Numbered from the stretch's first letter, positions 46,023 through 58,622 are shown. The stretch: 64,000 nt of DNA from Ehretia macrophylla (GCA_037974665.1 CM075780.1:2886501-2950500), one strand, 5' to 3'. Notes: generated by a model from the sequence alone, not told the origin. Made by a program: numbers and translations.

Positions 46023-46121
46023 GGGTGTGATCATACTAGCACTAATGCTCTGGATCCCATCAGAACCCGAGAGTAGTACTAAGATGGTTGACCCCCTGGG
46101 AAGTCCTCGTGTTGCACCCCC
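46023..46121 (+). pseudogene. 5S rRNA copy 53, internal deletion removes box A
   Basis: Only 99 bp. CAGAACC runs straight into CGAGAGTAG, removing about 21 bases (roughly positions 45-66) with all of box A and parts of helices. Other changes: C6T, C15T, A27T, C29T, G81A, G87T. Both the internal promoter and the fold are lost. Confidence 0.93.
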
Positions 46122-46677
46122 TTTTCAATTTTTTTGGCCCTAGTTAGGGTTGCCAAGATACTTTATCCACCAAATCTCTATTACCGAATCCCACGGAACA
46201 TTGGGCAAGGCAACATCGCTTCACGTAGAGGCTGGTCTCGCAAACCGAGGCCGTAGGCTTTGTGACTAGGTCTCCGTCGCTCCGGTGCCCCTAACTTTTG
46301 ATCAGTGAGGAGTTACGAGGCGCACAGCATACCGTTGCAAAGCTCTCTGAGAGCTCTGCGACGGGGGCAGCCAGTTTGATCGCTGTGCTCGATTTTGGAG
46401 CCAGAATCGAACGTTTTCATCAGTTTCACGCCACTTTTTTTCTTGTGCTCTATTTTTCTGTCCCGGATTGTACGTCGTGAACTGTTAAAAGGACGACAAC
46501 CTCACTCGCGGGACATCAGAGGGCCCTACAACGTGTCGATATCACGTCTTGCGAGGATGCTGCGTTGTTGAAGCGAATAGGTTGTCGTTAAGCCCATTCG
46601 GCCTTTTGAATGGGCCATCTCTCTAGGTTGGGATTGTGAACCGTTAACACATGTAGGAATTGTGCCCTCAACATGAC

Positions 46678-46797
46678 GGGTGCGATCATACCAGCACTAA
46701 TGCACCAGATCACATCAGAACTCCGAAGTTAAGCGTGCTTGGGCGAGAGTAGTACTAAGATGGGTGACCCCCTGGGAAGTCCTCGTGTTGCACCCCC
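46678..46797 (+). rRNA. 5S rRNA copy 54
   Basis: Close to consensus: G30A, C35A, G81A (box C start). The spacer has the TACTGAATCCC marker. Confidence 0.97.
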
Positions 46798-47355
46798 TTT
46801 AAATTTTTTTTTTTCCTGGTTAGGGTTGCCAAAATATTTTATCCACCAAATCTTTATTACTGAATCCCACGGAATATTGGGCAAGACAACTTCGCTTCAC
46901 GTAGAGGCTGGGCCAGCAAACCCAGGGCGTAGGGTTTGTGACCAGGTCTCCGTCACTCCGGTGCCCATAACTTTTGATCCGTAAGGAGTTATGCGACGCA
47001 CAACATACCGTTGCAAAGCCCCCTGATAGCTCTACAATGGGGGCAGCCAGCTTGCTCGATGTGCCCATTTTTGGAGCCCAAAATCAAACGTTTTTATCAA
47101 TTTCAGGCCACTTTATCTTCTTTTGCTCTGTTTTACCGTCCCGGATCGTACGTTGTGAACTGTTAAAAGGACGACGACCTGACTCGCAGGACATCAGAGG
47201 GCCCTACAATGTGTCGATATCACATCTTGCGAGGTTGCTGAATTGTTGAAGCGGATGGGTTGTCGTTAAGCCTATTGGGCCTTCTGAATGGGCCATCTCT
47301 CTAGGCTGGTACTATGAACCGTTAACACATATAGGAATTATGCCCTGAACTTGAC

Positions 47356-47475
47356 GGGTGCGATCATACCAGCACTAATGCACCGGATCACATCAGAACT
47401 CCGAAGTTAAGCGTGCTTAGGCGAGAGTAGTACTAGGATGGGTGACCCCCTGGGAAGTCCTCGTGTTGCACCCTC
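47356..47475 (+). rRNA. 5S rRNA copy 55
   Basis: Differences: C35A, G64A (box A), C119T. Counterpart of copy 60, five units downstream. Confidence 0.97.
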
Positions 47476-48033
47476 TTTTCAATTTTTTTTGCCCTAGTTA
47501 GGGTTGCCAAGATACTTTATCCCCAAAATCTCTATTACCGAATCCCACGGAACGTTGGGCAAGACAAATTCGCTTCACATAGAGGCTGGGCCCACAAACT
47601 GAGGGCGTAGGGTTTGTGACCAGGTCTCCGTCGCTCCGGTGCCCATAACTTTTGATCCGTAAGGAGTTACGCGGCGCACAACATACCGTTGCAAAGCTCT
47701 CTGAGAGCTCTACGACGGGGGCAGCCAGTTTGCACACTGTGCCCGATTTTTGGAGCCCAAATTCGAACGTTTTCATCAGTTTCAGGCCACTTTTCTTCTT
47801 TTGCTCTGTTTTTCCATCCCGGATCTTACGTCGTGAACTGTTAAAAGGACGACAATCTGACTTGCGGGATATCAGAGGGCCCTACAACGTGTCGATATCA
47901 CGTCTTGCGAAGATGCTGCAGTGTTGAAGTGGATGGGTTGTCGTTAAGCCCATTGGGCCTTTTGAATGGGCCATCTCTCTAGGCTGGTACTATGAACCGT
48001 TAACACATATAGGAATTGTGCTCTGAACATGAC

Positions 48034-48153
48034 GGATGCGATCATACCAGCACTAATGCACCGGATCACATCAGAACTCCGAAATTAAGCATGCTTAGGC
48101 GAGAGTAGTACTAGGATGGGTGACCCCCTGGGAAGTCCTCGTGTTGCATCCCC
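48034..48153 (+). rRNA. 5S rRNA copy 56 (compensated helix I)
   Basis: Differences: G3A with C116T, C35A, G51A, G58A and G64A (box A). G3-C116 becomes A3-U116, giving GGATGC and GCATCC ends, the form known from Arabidopsis. Counterpart of copy 61. Confidence 0.96.
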
Positions 48154-48710
48154 TTTTCAGTCTTTTTTGCACTGGTTAGGGTTGCCAATATACTTTATCC
48201 ACAAAATCTCGATTACCGAATCCCACGGAACATTGGGCAATACAACTTCACTTAACGTATAGGCTGGGCCTGCAAACCGTGGGCGTAGGGTTTGTGAAGA
48301 AGTCTCCGTCGCTCCGGTGCCTATAACTTTTGATCCGTAAGGAGTTACGCGGTGCACAGCATACCGTTGCAAAGCTCTCTGAGAGCTCTACGACGGGGGT
48401 AGCCAGCTTTCTCGCTGTGCCCATTTTTGGAGCCCAAAATCGAACGTTTTCATCAGTTTCAGGCCACTTTTCTTCTTTTGCTCTATTTTTTCATCCCGGA
48501 TCATACATCGTGAACAATTAAAAGGAGGACAATCTGACTCGCGGGAAATCAGAGGGCCCTACAACGTGTCGATATCACGTCTTGCGAGGATGCTGCATTG
48601 TTGAAGCGGGTGGGTTGTCGTTAAGACCGTTGGGCCTTCTGAATGGGCCATTTCTCTAGGTTGGTATTGTGAACCGTTAACACATATAGGAATTGTGCCC
48701 TCAAGATGAC

Positions 48711-48830
48711 GGCTGCTATCATACCATCACTAATGCACCGGATCATATCAAAACTCCGAAGTTAAGCGTGCTAGGGCGAGAGTAGTAATAAGATGGATGA
48801 CCCCCTGGGAAGTCCTCGTGTTGCACCCCA
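48711..48830 (+). rRNA. 5S rRNA copy 57 (diverged)
   Basis: Differences: G3C, G7T, G17T, C35A, C36T, G41A, T63A, C78A, G81A, G87A, C120A. Starts GGCTGCTATC, which leaves a C-C mismatch at 3-116. Sister of copy 58. Confidence 0.94.
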
Positions 48831-49388
48831 TTTTCAATTTTTTTTTTCCTAGTTAGGGTTGCCAAGATAGTTTATCCACCAAATCTCTATTACCGAATCC
48901 CACAGAACATTGGGCAAGACAACATCGATTCACGTAGAGGCTGGGCTCACAAACCCAGGGCGTAGGGTTTGTCACCAGGTCTCCGTCACTCCAGTGCCCA
49001 TAACTTTTGATCCATAAGGAGTTACGCGGCGCACAACATACCGTTGCAAAGCTCTCTAAGAGCTCTATGACAGGGGCAGCCAGCTTGCTCGCCGAGCCCA
49101 TTTCTTGGAGCCCAAAATTGAACGTTTTCATCAGTTTCAAGCCACTTTTCGTCTTTTGCAATGTTTTTCCGTCCCGGATCGTACGTCGTGAACTGTTAAA
49201 AGGACGACAACCTGACTCGCGGGACATCAGAGGGCCCTACAACGTGTCCATATCACGTCTTGCGAGGATGCTGCATTGTTGAAGCGGGTGGGTTGTCGTT
49301 AAGACCGTTGGGCCTTCTGAATGGGCCATTTCTCTAGGTTGGTACTGTCAACCGTTAACACATATAGGAATTGTGCCCTCAAGATGAC

Positions 49389-49508
49389 GGCTGCTATCAT
49401 ACCATCACTTATGCACCGGATCATATCAAAACTCCCAAGTTAAGCATGCTAGGGCTAGAGTAGTACTAGGATGAGTGACCCCCTGGGACGTCCTCGTGTT
49501 GCACCCCC
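49389..49508 (+). rRNA. 5S rRNA copy 58 (most diverged full-length copy)
   Basis: Differences: G3C, G7T, G17T, A22T, C35A, C36T, G41A, G48C, G58A, T63A, G68T, G86A, A101C. Box A, IE and box C are all touched; very likely a pseudogene. Confidence 0.92.
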
Positions 49509-50066
49509 TTTTCAATTTTTTTTGCCCTAGTTAGGCTTGCCAAGATACTTTATCCACCAAATCTTTATTACTGAACTCCACGGAACATTGGGCAAGACAA
49601 CTTCGCTTCACGTATACGCTGGGCCCGCAAACCGAGGGCGTAGTGTTTGTGATCAGGTCTCTGTTGCTCCGGTGCCCATAACATTTTATCCGTAAGGAGT
49701 TACGCGGTGCACAGCATACCGTTGTAAAGCTCCCTAAGAGCTCTACGACAAGGGCAGCCAGCTTGCTCGCTGTGCCCATTTTTTGAAGCCAAAAATCAAA
49801 CATTTTCATCAGTTTCAAGCCACTTTTCGTCTTTTGCAATGTTTTTCCATCCCAGATCGTACGTCGTGAACTGTTAAAAGGACGACAACCAGACTCGCGG
49901 GACATCAGAGGGCCCTACAACGTGTCCATATCACGTCTTGTGAGGATGCTGCGTTATTGAAGTGGATGGGTTGTCGTTAAGCCCATTGGGCCTTTTGAAT
50001 GGGCCATCTCTCTAGGTTGGGACTGTGAACCGTTAACACATATAGGAATTGTGCCCTCAACATGAC

Positions 50067-50186
50067 GGGTGCGATCATACTAGCACTAATGCTCTGGATC
50101 CCATCAGAACTCGGAAGTTAAGCGTGCTTGGGCGAGAGTAGTACTAGGATGGGTGACCCCTAGGAAAGTCCTCGTGTTCCACCCCC
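50067..50186 (+). rRNA. 5S rRNA copy 59
   Basis: Differences: C15T, A27T, C29T, C47G, C95T, T96A, G99A, G113C. The GCTCTGG word (A27T, C29T) is shared with copy 53. Confidence 0.94.
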
Positions 50187-50743
50187 TTCTCAATTTTTTT
50201 TGCCCTTGTTAGGGTTGCCAAGATACTTTATCCACCAAATCTCTTTTACCAAATCCCACGGAACATTGGGCAAGACAACATCGCTTCACGTAGAGGCTGG
50301 GCTCGCAAACCGAGGGCATAGGGTTTGTGACCAAGTCTCCGTCGCTCCGGTACCCATAACTTTTGATCCGTAAGGAGTTACGTGGTGCACCGCATACCGT
50401 TGCAAAGCCGTCTGACAGCTCTACAATGGGGGCAGCCAGCTTGCTCGCTGTGCCCATTTTTGGAGCGTAAAATCAAACGTTTTTATCAATTTCAGGCCAC
50501 TTTTCTTCTTTTGCTCTATTTTTCCATCCCGAATCGTACGCCATGAACTGTTAAAAGGATGACGACCTGACGCGCAGGATATCAGAGGGCCCTACAACGT
50601 GTCGATATCACGTCTTGCGAGGTTGCTGAATTGTTGAAGTGGATGGGTTGTCGTTAATCCTATTGGGCCTTCTGAATGGGCCATCTCTCTAGGCTGGTAC
50701 TATGAACTGTTAACACATATAGGAATTATGCCCTGAACTTGAC

Positions 50744-50863
50744 GGGTGCGATCATATCAGCACTAATGCACCGGATCACATCAGAACTCCAAAGTTAAGC
50801 GTGCTTAGGTGAGAGTAGTACTAGGATGGGTGACCCCCTGGGAAGTCCTCGTGTTGCACCCCC
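50744..50863 (+). rRNA. 5S rRNA copy 60
   Basis: Differences: C14T, C35A, G48A, G64A (box A), C67T (IE). Counterpart of copy 55. Confidence 0.96.
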
Positions 50864-51421
50864 TTTTCAATTTTTTTTGCCCTGGTTTGGGTTGCCAAGA
50901 TACTTTATCCCCAAAATCTCTATTACCGAATCCCACGGAACATTGGGCAAGACAACTTCGCTTCATATAGAGGTTGGGCCCGCAAACCGATGGCGTAGGG
51001 TATGTGACCAGGTCTCCTTCGCTCCGGTGCCCATAACTTTTGATCCGTAAGGAGTTATGCGGCGCACAACATACCGTTGCAAAGCTCTCTGAGAGCTCTA
51101 CGATGGGGGCAGCCAGCTTGCACACTGTGCCCAATTTTTGGAGCCCAAATTCGAACGTTTTCATCAGTTTCAGGCCACTTTTCTTCTTTTGCTCTGTTTT
51201 TCCGTCACGGATCTTACGTCGTGAACTGTTAAAAGGACGACAATCTGACTTGCGGGATATCACAGGGCCCTACAACGTGTCGATATCACGTCTTGCGAAG
51301 ATGCTGCATTGTTGAAGCGGATGGGTTGTCGTTAAGCCTATTGGGCCTTCTAAATGGGCCATCTTTCTAGGCTGGTACTATGAACCGTTAACACATATAG
51401 GAATTGTGCCCTGAACATGAC

Positions 51422-51541
51422 GGATGCGATCATACCAGCACTAATGCACCGGATCACATCAGAACTCCGAAGTTAAGCGTGCTTAGGCGAGAGTAGTACT
51501 AGGATGGGTGACCGCCTGGGAAGTCCTCGTGTTGCATCCCC
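51422..51541 (+). rRNA. 5S rRNA copy 61 (compensated helix I)
   Basis: Differences: G3A with C116T, C35A, G64A, C93G (box C). The terminal stem is fully paired as GGATGC with GCATCC. Confidence 0.96.
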
Positions 51542-52098
51542 TTTTCAATTTTTTTTGCACTGGTTTGGGTTGCCAAGATACTTTATCCACCAAATCTCGA
51601 TTACCGAATACCACAGAACATTGGGCAAGACAACTTCACTTAACGTATAGGCTAGGCCTGCAAACCGTGGGCGTAGGGTTCGTGACCAAGTCTCCGTCGC
51701 TCTGGTGCCCATAACTTTTGATCCGTAAGGAGTTACGCGGTGCACAGCATACCGTTGCAAAGCTCTCTAAGAGTTCTACGACGGGGGCAGCTAGCTTGCT
51801 CACTGTGCCCATTTTTGGAGACCAAAATCGAACGTTTTCATCAGTTTCAGGCCACTTCTCTTCTTTTGCTCTGTTTTTCTGTCCCGGATCGTACGTTGTG
51901 AACTGTTAAAAGGATTACAATCTGACTCACGGGATATCAGAGGGCCCTAAAATGTGTCGATATCACGTCTTGCGAGGATGCTACATTGTTGAAGCGGATG
52001 GGTTGTCATTAAGCCCATTGCGCCTTCTTAATGGGCCATCTCTCTAGGCTGGTACTATGAACCGTTAACACATATAGGAATTGTGCCCTGAACATGAG

Positions 52099-52218
52099 GG
52101 GTGCGATCATACCAGCACTAATGCACCGGATCACATCAGAACTCCGAAGTTAAGCGTGCTTAGGCGAGAGTGGTGCTAGGATGGGTGACCCCTTGTGAAG
52201 TCCTAGTGTTGCACCCAC
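52099..52218 (+). rRNA. 5S rRNA copy 62
   Basis: Differences: C35A, G64A, A74G, A77G, C95T, G98T, C107A, C119A. G at -1 instead of C. Confidence 0.95.
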
Positions 52219-52775
52219 TTTTCAATTTTTTTTGCCCTGGTTGGGGTTGCCAAGATACTTTATCCACCAAATCTCTAATACCGAATCCCACAGAACATTG
52301 GGCAAGACAACTTCGCTTCACGTATAGGCTGGCCCCGCAAACCGAGGGCGTAGGGTTTGTGACCAGGTCTACGTCGATCCGGTGCCTATAACTTTTGATT
52401 CGTAAGGCGTTACGCGGCGCACAGCATACCGTTGCAAAGCTCTCTGAGAGCTCTACGACGGTGGCAGCCAGCTTGCTCGCTTTGCCCTTTTTTGGAGTCT
52501 AAAATCGAACGTTTTCATTAGTTTCAGGCCACTTTTCTTCTTTTGCTCCGTTTTTTCATCCCGGATCGTACGTCGTGAACTGTTAAAAGGACGACAAACA
52601 GACTCGCGGGACATAAAAGTGCCCTACAACGTGTCGATATGACGTCTTGCGAGGATGCTGAGTTGTTGAAGTAGATGGGCTGTAGTTAAGCCCATTGGGC
52701 CTTCTGAATAGGCCATCTCTCTAGGTTGGTACTGTGAACCGTTAACACATATAGGAAATGTGCCCTGAACTTGAC

Positions 52776-52895
52776 GGGTGCGATCATACCAACACTAATG
52801 CACCGGATCACATCAGAACCCCGAAGTTAAGCGTGCTTGGGCGAGAGTAGTAATAGTATGGGTAACCCCCTGGGAAGTCGTCGTGTTGCACCCCC
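52776..52895 (+). rRNA. 5S rRNA copy 63
   Basis: Differences: G17A, C35A, T45C, C78A, G82T and G89A (box C), C105G. Confidence 0.95.
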
Positions 52896-53452
52896 TTTTC
52901 AATTTTTTTTGCCCTGGTTAGGGTTGCCAAGATACTTTATCCACCAAATCTCTGTTACCGAATCCCACGGAACATTGGGCAAGACAACTTCGCTTCACGT
53001 AGAGGCTGGACCTGCAAACCGAGGGCGTAGGGTTTGTGACCAGGTCTCCGTCGCTCTGGTGCCCATAACTTTTGATCCGTAAGGAGTTACGCGGCGCACA
53101 GCATACCGTTGCAAAGCTCTCTGAGAGCTCTACGACGGTGGCATCCAGCTTGCTCACTGTGCCCATTTTTTGAGCCTAAAATCAAACGTTTTCATTAGTT
53201 TCAGGCTACTTTTCTTCTTTTGCTCTGTTTTTCCATCCCAGATCGTACGTCGTGAAATGTTAAAAGGATGACAACCTGACTCGCGGGACATCAGAGGGCC
53301 CTACAACGTGTCGATATCATGTCTTACGAGGATGCGGCGTTGTTGAAGCAGATGGGTTGTCGTTAAGCCCATTGGGCCTTTTGAATGGGCCATCTCTCTA
53401 GGCAGGGACTGTGAACCGTTAACACATAAAGGAATTGTGCCCTAAACATGAC

Positions 53453-53572
53453 GGTTGCGATCATACCAGCACGAATGCACCGGATCCCATCAGAACTCTG
53501 ATGTTAAGCGTGCTTGGGCGAGAGTAGTACTAGGATGGGTGACCCCTTGGGAAGTCCTCGTGTTGCACCCCT
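53453..53572 (+). rRNA. 5S rRNA copy 64
   Basis: Differences: G3T, T21G, C47T, A50T, C95T, C120T. Upstream CATAAA. Start of the zone where C47T copies alternate with C35A copies. Confidence 0.95.
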
Positions 53573-54128
53573 TTTTCAATTTTTTTTCCTTGGTTAGGGT
53601 TGCCAAGATACTTTATTCACCAAATCTCTATTACTGAATCCCACGGAACATTAGGCAAGACAACATCGCTTCACGTGGAGGCTGGGCCCTTAAACAGAGG
53701 GCGTAGGGTTTGTGACCAGGTCTCCGTCGCTCCAGTGCCCATAACTTTTGATCCATAAGGAGTTACGCGGTGCACAGCATATCGTTGCAAAGCTATCTCA
53801 GAGCTCTACGACGGGGGCAGCCAGCTTGCTCGCTGTGCCCATTTTTGGAGCACAAAATTGAACATTTTCATCAGTTTCAGGCCACTTTTCTTCTTTAGCT
53901 CTATTTTTTCGTCCTGGATCGTACGTCGTGAACTGTTAAAAGGACGACAACCTGACTCGCGGGACATCAGAGGGCCCTACAACGTGTCGATAGCACGTCT
54001 TGCGAGGATGCTGCATTGTTGAAGCGGATGGGTTGTCATTAAGCCCATTGGGCCTTTTGAATGGGCCATCTCTCTAGGCTGGTACTATGAACCGTTAACA
54101 CATATACGAATTGTGCCTTGAACATGAC

Positions 54129-54248
54129 CTGTGCGATCAAACCAGCACTAATGCACAGGATCACATCAGAACTCCGAAGTTAAGCGTGCTTAGGCGAGAG
54201 TAGTACTAGGATGGGTGACCCCCTGGGAAGTCCTCGTGTTGCACCCTC
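54129..54248 (+). rRNA. 5S rRNA copy 65
   Basis: Differences: G1C, G2T, T12A, C29A, C35A, G64A, C119T. The first two pairs of helix I are lost. Confidence 0.95.
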
Positions 54249-54806
54249 TTTTCAATTTTTTTTGCCCTGGTTAGGGCTGCCAAGATACTTTATCCACCAA
54301 ATCTCTATTACCGAATCCCATGGAACATTGGGCAAGACAACTTCGCTTCACGTATAGGCTGGGCCCACAAACCGAGGGCGTAGGGTTTGTGACCAGGTCT
54401 CCGTCGCTCTGGTGCCCATAACTTTTGATCCGTAAGGAGTTACGCGGTGCACAGTATACCGTTGCAAAGCTCTCTGAGAGCTCTACGACTGGGGCAGCTA
54501 GCTTGCTTGTTGTGCCCAATTTTAGAGCCCAAAATCGAACGTTTTCATCAGTTTCAGGCCACATTTTTCTTCTTTTGCAATGTTTTTCCATCCTGGATCG
54601 TACGTCGCGAACTGTTAAAAGGACGACAACCTGACTCGCGTGACATCAGAGGGACTTACACTGTGTCGATATCACGTCTTGCGAGATGCTGCGTTGTTGA
54701 AGCAGATGGGTTGTCGTTAAGTCCATTGGGCCTTTTGAATGGGCCATCTCTCTTGGCTGGGTCTGTGAACCGTTAACACATAAAGGAATTGTGCCCTCAA
54801 CATGAT

Positions 54807-54926
54807 GGTTGCGATCATACCAGTACTAATGCACCGAATCCCATCAGAACTCTGAAGTTAAGCGTGCTTGGGCGAGAGTAGTACTAGGATGGGTGACCCC
54901 TTGGGAAGTCCTCGTGTTGCACCCCT
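54807..54926 (+). rRNA. 5S rRNA copy 66
   Basis: Differences: G3T, C18T, G31A, C47T, C95T, C120T. Shares G3T, C47T, C95T and C120T with copy 64. T at -1. Confidence 0.95.
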
Positions 54927-55482
54927 TTTTCAATTTGTTTTTCCCTGGTTATTGTTGCCAAGATACTTTATATACCAAACCTCTATTACCGAATCCCACG
55001 GAACATTAGGCAAGACAACAGCGCTTCACGTAGAGGCTGGGCCCGTAAACCGAGGGCGTAGGGTTTGTGACCAGCTCTCTGTCGCTCCAGTGCCCATAAC
55101 TTTTGATCCGTAAGGAGTTACGCGGCGCACAGCATACCGTTGCAAAGCTCTCTGAGAGATCTACGACGGGGGCAGCAAGCTTGCTTGCTATGCCCGTTTT
55201 TGGAGTCCAAAACCAAACTTTTTCATCAGTTTCAGGCCACTTTTCTTTCTTTGCTCTGTTTTTCCGTCCCGGATCGTACGTCGTGAACTGTTAAAAGGAC
55301 AAAAACCTGACTCACTGGACATCAGAGTGCCCTATACTGTGTCGATATCACGTCTTGTGAGGATGCTGCATTGTTGAAGCGGATGGGTTGTCGTTAAGCC
55401 CATTGGGCCTTATGAATGGGCCATCTCTCTAGCTGGGACTGTGAACTGCTAACACATATAGGAATTGTGCCCTCAACATGAC

Positions 55483-55602
55483 CGGTACGATCATACCAGC
55501 ACTAAAAGACCGGATCACATCAGAACCCCGAAGTTAAGCGTGCTTGGGCGAGAGTAGTACTAGGATGGGTGACCCCTTGGGAAGTCCTCGTGTTGCACCC
55601 CT
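55483..55602 (+). rRNA. 5S rRNA copy 67
   Basis: Differences: G1C, G5A, T24A, G25A, C26G, C35A, T45C, C95T, C120T. Upstream: CTCTAGCTGGGACTG, one G short, as for copies 71 and 73. Confidence 0.94.
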
Positions 55603-56159
55603 TTTTCAATTTTTTTTGCCCCGGTTAGGTTTGCCACGATACTTTATCCACAAAATCTCTATTACTGAATCCCACGGAACATTGGGCAAGACAACTTCGC
55701 TTCACGTAGAGGCTAGACCCGCAAACCGAGGGCGTAGTGTTTGTGACCAGGTCTCCGTCGCTCCGGTGCCCATAAGTTTTGATCTGTAACGAGTTACGCG
55801 GCGCACAGCATACCGTTGCAAAGCTCTTTGAGAGCTCTACGACGGGGGCAGCCAGCTTGCTCGCTGTGCCCATTTTTGGAGCCTAAAATCGAACGTTTTC
55901 ATTAGTTTCAGGCCACTTTTCTTCGTTTGCTCTATTTTTCCGTCCCGGATCGTACGTCGTGAACTGTTAAAAGGACGACAACCTGACTCGCGGGTCATCA
56001 GAGGACCCTATAATGTGTCGATATCACGTCTTGCAAGGATGCTGCGTTGTTGAAGCAGATGGGTTGTCATTAAGCCCATTGGGCCTTTTGAATGGGCCAT
56101 CTCTATAGGCTGGGACTGTGAACCGTTAACACATAAAGGAATTGTGCCCTCAACATGAT

Positions 56160-56279
56160 GGGTGCGATCATACCTGCACTAATGCACCGGATCCCATCAG
56201 AACTCTGAAGTTAAGCGTGCTTGGGCGAGAGTAGTACTAGGATGGGTGACCCCCTGGAAAGTCCTCGTGTTGCACCCAC
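56160..56279 (+). rRNA. 5S rRNA copy 68
   Basis: Differences: A16T, C47T, G99A, C119A. T at -1. Confidence 0.96.
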
Positions 56280-56836
56280 TTTTCTATTTTTTTTGCCCTG
56301 GTTAGGGTTGCCAAGATACTTTATCCACCAAATCTCTATTACCGAATCCCACGGAACATTGGGCAAGACAACTTCGCTTCACGTAGAGTCTGGACCCGCA
56401 AACCGATGGCGTACGGTTTGTGACCAGGTCGCCATCGCTCCGATGCCCATAACTTTTGATCCGTAAGGAGTTACGCGGTGTACAGCATACCGTTGCAAAG
56501 CTCTCTGAGAGCTCTACGACGTGGGCAGCCAGCTTGCTCACAGTGCCCCTTTTTGGAGCCCAAAATCGAACGTTTTCATCAGTTTCTGGTCACTTTTCTT
56601 CTTTTGCTCTATTTTTCCGTCCCGGATCGTACGTCGTGAACTGTTAAAAGGACGACAACCTAACTCGCGGGACATCAGAGGGCCCTACAACGTGTCGATA
56701 TCGCGTCTTGCGGGGATACTGGCTTGTTGAAGCGGATGGGTTGTCGTTAAGCCCATTGGGCCTTTTGAATGGGCCATCTCTCTAGGTTGGTACTATGAAC
56801 CGTTAACACATATAGGAATTTTGCCCTCAACATAAC

Positions 56837-56956
56837 GGGTGCGATCATAACAGCACTAATGCACCGGATCACATCAGAACTACGAAGTTAAGCATGCTTG
56901 GGCGAGAGTTGTACTTGGATGGGTGACTCCCTAGGAAGTCCTCGTGTTGCACCCCC
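56837..56956 (+). rRNA. 5S rRNA copy 69
   Basis: Differences: C14A, C35A, C46A, G58A (box A), A74T, A80T, C92T (box C), G97A. The terminator run is broken (CAATATTTTTTAC). Confidence 0.94.
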
Positions 56957-57409
56957 TTTTCAATATTTTTTACTCTGATTAGGGTTGCCAAGATACTTTA
57001 TCTACCAAATCTCTATTACCGAATCCCACGGAACACTGGGCAAGACAACTTCGCTTGACGTTGAGGCTGGACACGTAAACCGAGGGCGTAGGGTTTGTGA
57101 CCAGGTCTCCGTTGCTCCGGTGCCCATAACTTTTGATCTGTAATGGGTTACGCGGTGTACAGCAAACCGTTGCAAAGCTCTCTTAGAGCTCTATGATCGG
57201 GGCAGCCAACTTGCTCGCTGTGCCCGTTTTTGGAGCCCAAAATTGAACGTTTTCATCAGTTTCAGGCCACTTTTCTTCTTTTGCTCTATTTTTTCGTCCC
57301 GGATCGTATGTCGTGAACTGTTAAAAGGACGACAACCTGACTCGCAGGACATCAGAGGGCCCTACAACGTGTCGATATCAAGTCTTGCAGGGATGCTGCC
57401 TTGTTGAAG

Positions 57410-57430
57410 CGGATGGGTTGCCAAGATACT
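57410..57430 (+). other. Unit with its whole 5S gene deleted
   Basis: The upstream word GCGGATGGGTTG (to 57420) continues directly as CCAAGATAC (57421), which normally lies about 30 bp after the gene. GGGTTG is present at both edges in intact units. About 244 bp are gone: promoter, gene and terminators. Copies 69 and 70 are therefore 1110 bp apart with no gene between. Confidence 0.92.
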
Positions 57431-57946
57431 TTATCCACCAAATCTCTGTTACCGAATCCCACGGAACATTGGGCAAGACAACTTCGCTTGACGTAGAGGC
57501 TGGACCCGCAAACTGAGGGCGTAGGGTTTGTGACCTGGTCTCCGACATTTCGTTGCCCATAACTTTTGATCCGTAAGGAGTTACGCGGCGCACAACATAC
57601 CGTTGCAATGCTCTCTGAGAACCCTACGACGGTGGTAGCCAGCTTTCTTGCTGTGCCCATTTTTGGAGCCTAAAATTGAACGTTTTCAATAGTTTCAGAC
57701 AACTTTTCTTCTTTTGCTCTATTTTTCCATCCCGGATCGTATGTCGTGAACTGTTAAAAGAACAAAAACCTGACTCGCAGGACATCAGGGGGCCATACAA
57801 TGTGTCGATATCACGTCTTACGAGGATGCTGCGATGTTGAAGCAGATGGGTTGTCGTTAAGCCCATTGGGCCATTTGAATGGGCCATCTCTCTAGGCTAG
57901 GATTGTGAACCGTTAACACATAAAGGAATTGTGCCCTCAACATGAC

Positions 57947-58066
57947 GGGTAAGATCATACCAGCACTAATGCACCGGATCCCATCAGAACTCTGAAGTTA
58001 AGCATGCTTGGGAGAGAGTAGTACTAGGATGGGTGACCACTTGGGAAGTTCTCGTGTTGCACCCCT
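57947..58066 (+). rRNA. 5S rRNA copy 70
   Basis: Differences: G5A, C6A, C47T, G58A, C67A, C93A, C95T, C104T, C120T. Starts GGGTAAGATC; two helix I pairs lost. Sister of copy 72. Confidence 0.94.
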
Positions 58067-58622
58067 TTTTCAATTTTTTTTTTCTTGGTTAGGGTTGCCA
58101 AGATACTTTATCCACCAAATCTCTATTACCGAATCCCACAGAACATTAGGCAAGATAACATCGCTTCACGTAGAGGCTGGGCCCGTAAACCGAGGGCGTA
58201 AGGTTTGTGACCAGGTCTACGTCGCTCCAGTGCCCATAACTTTTGATCCGTAAGGATTTACGCGGCGCATAGCATACCGTTGCAAAGCTCTCTGGGAGAT
58301 TTACGAGAAGGGCAGCAAGCTTGCTTGCTATGCCAGTTTTTGGAGCCCAAAATCGAACGTTTTCATCAATTTCAGGCCATTTTTCTTCTTCTACTCTATT
58401 TTTCCGTCCAGGATCGTACGTCGTGAACTGTTAAAAGGACAACAACCTAACTTGCGGGACATCAGAGGGCCCTATAACGTGTCGATATCACGTCTTACGG
58501 GGATGTGGCATTGTTGAAGTGGATGGGTTGTCGTTAAGCCCATTGGGCTTTCTGAATGGGCCAACTCTCTAGCTGGGACTGTGAACCGTTAACACATATA
58601 GGAATTGTGCCCTCAACATGAC

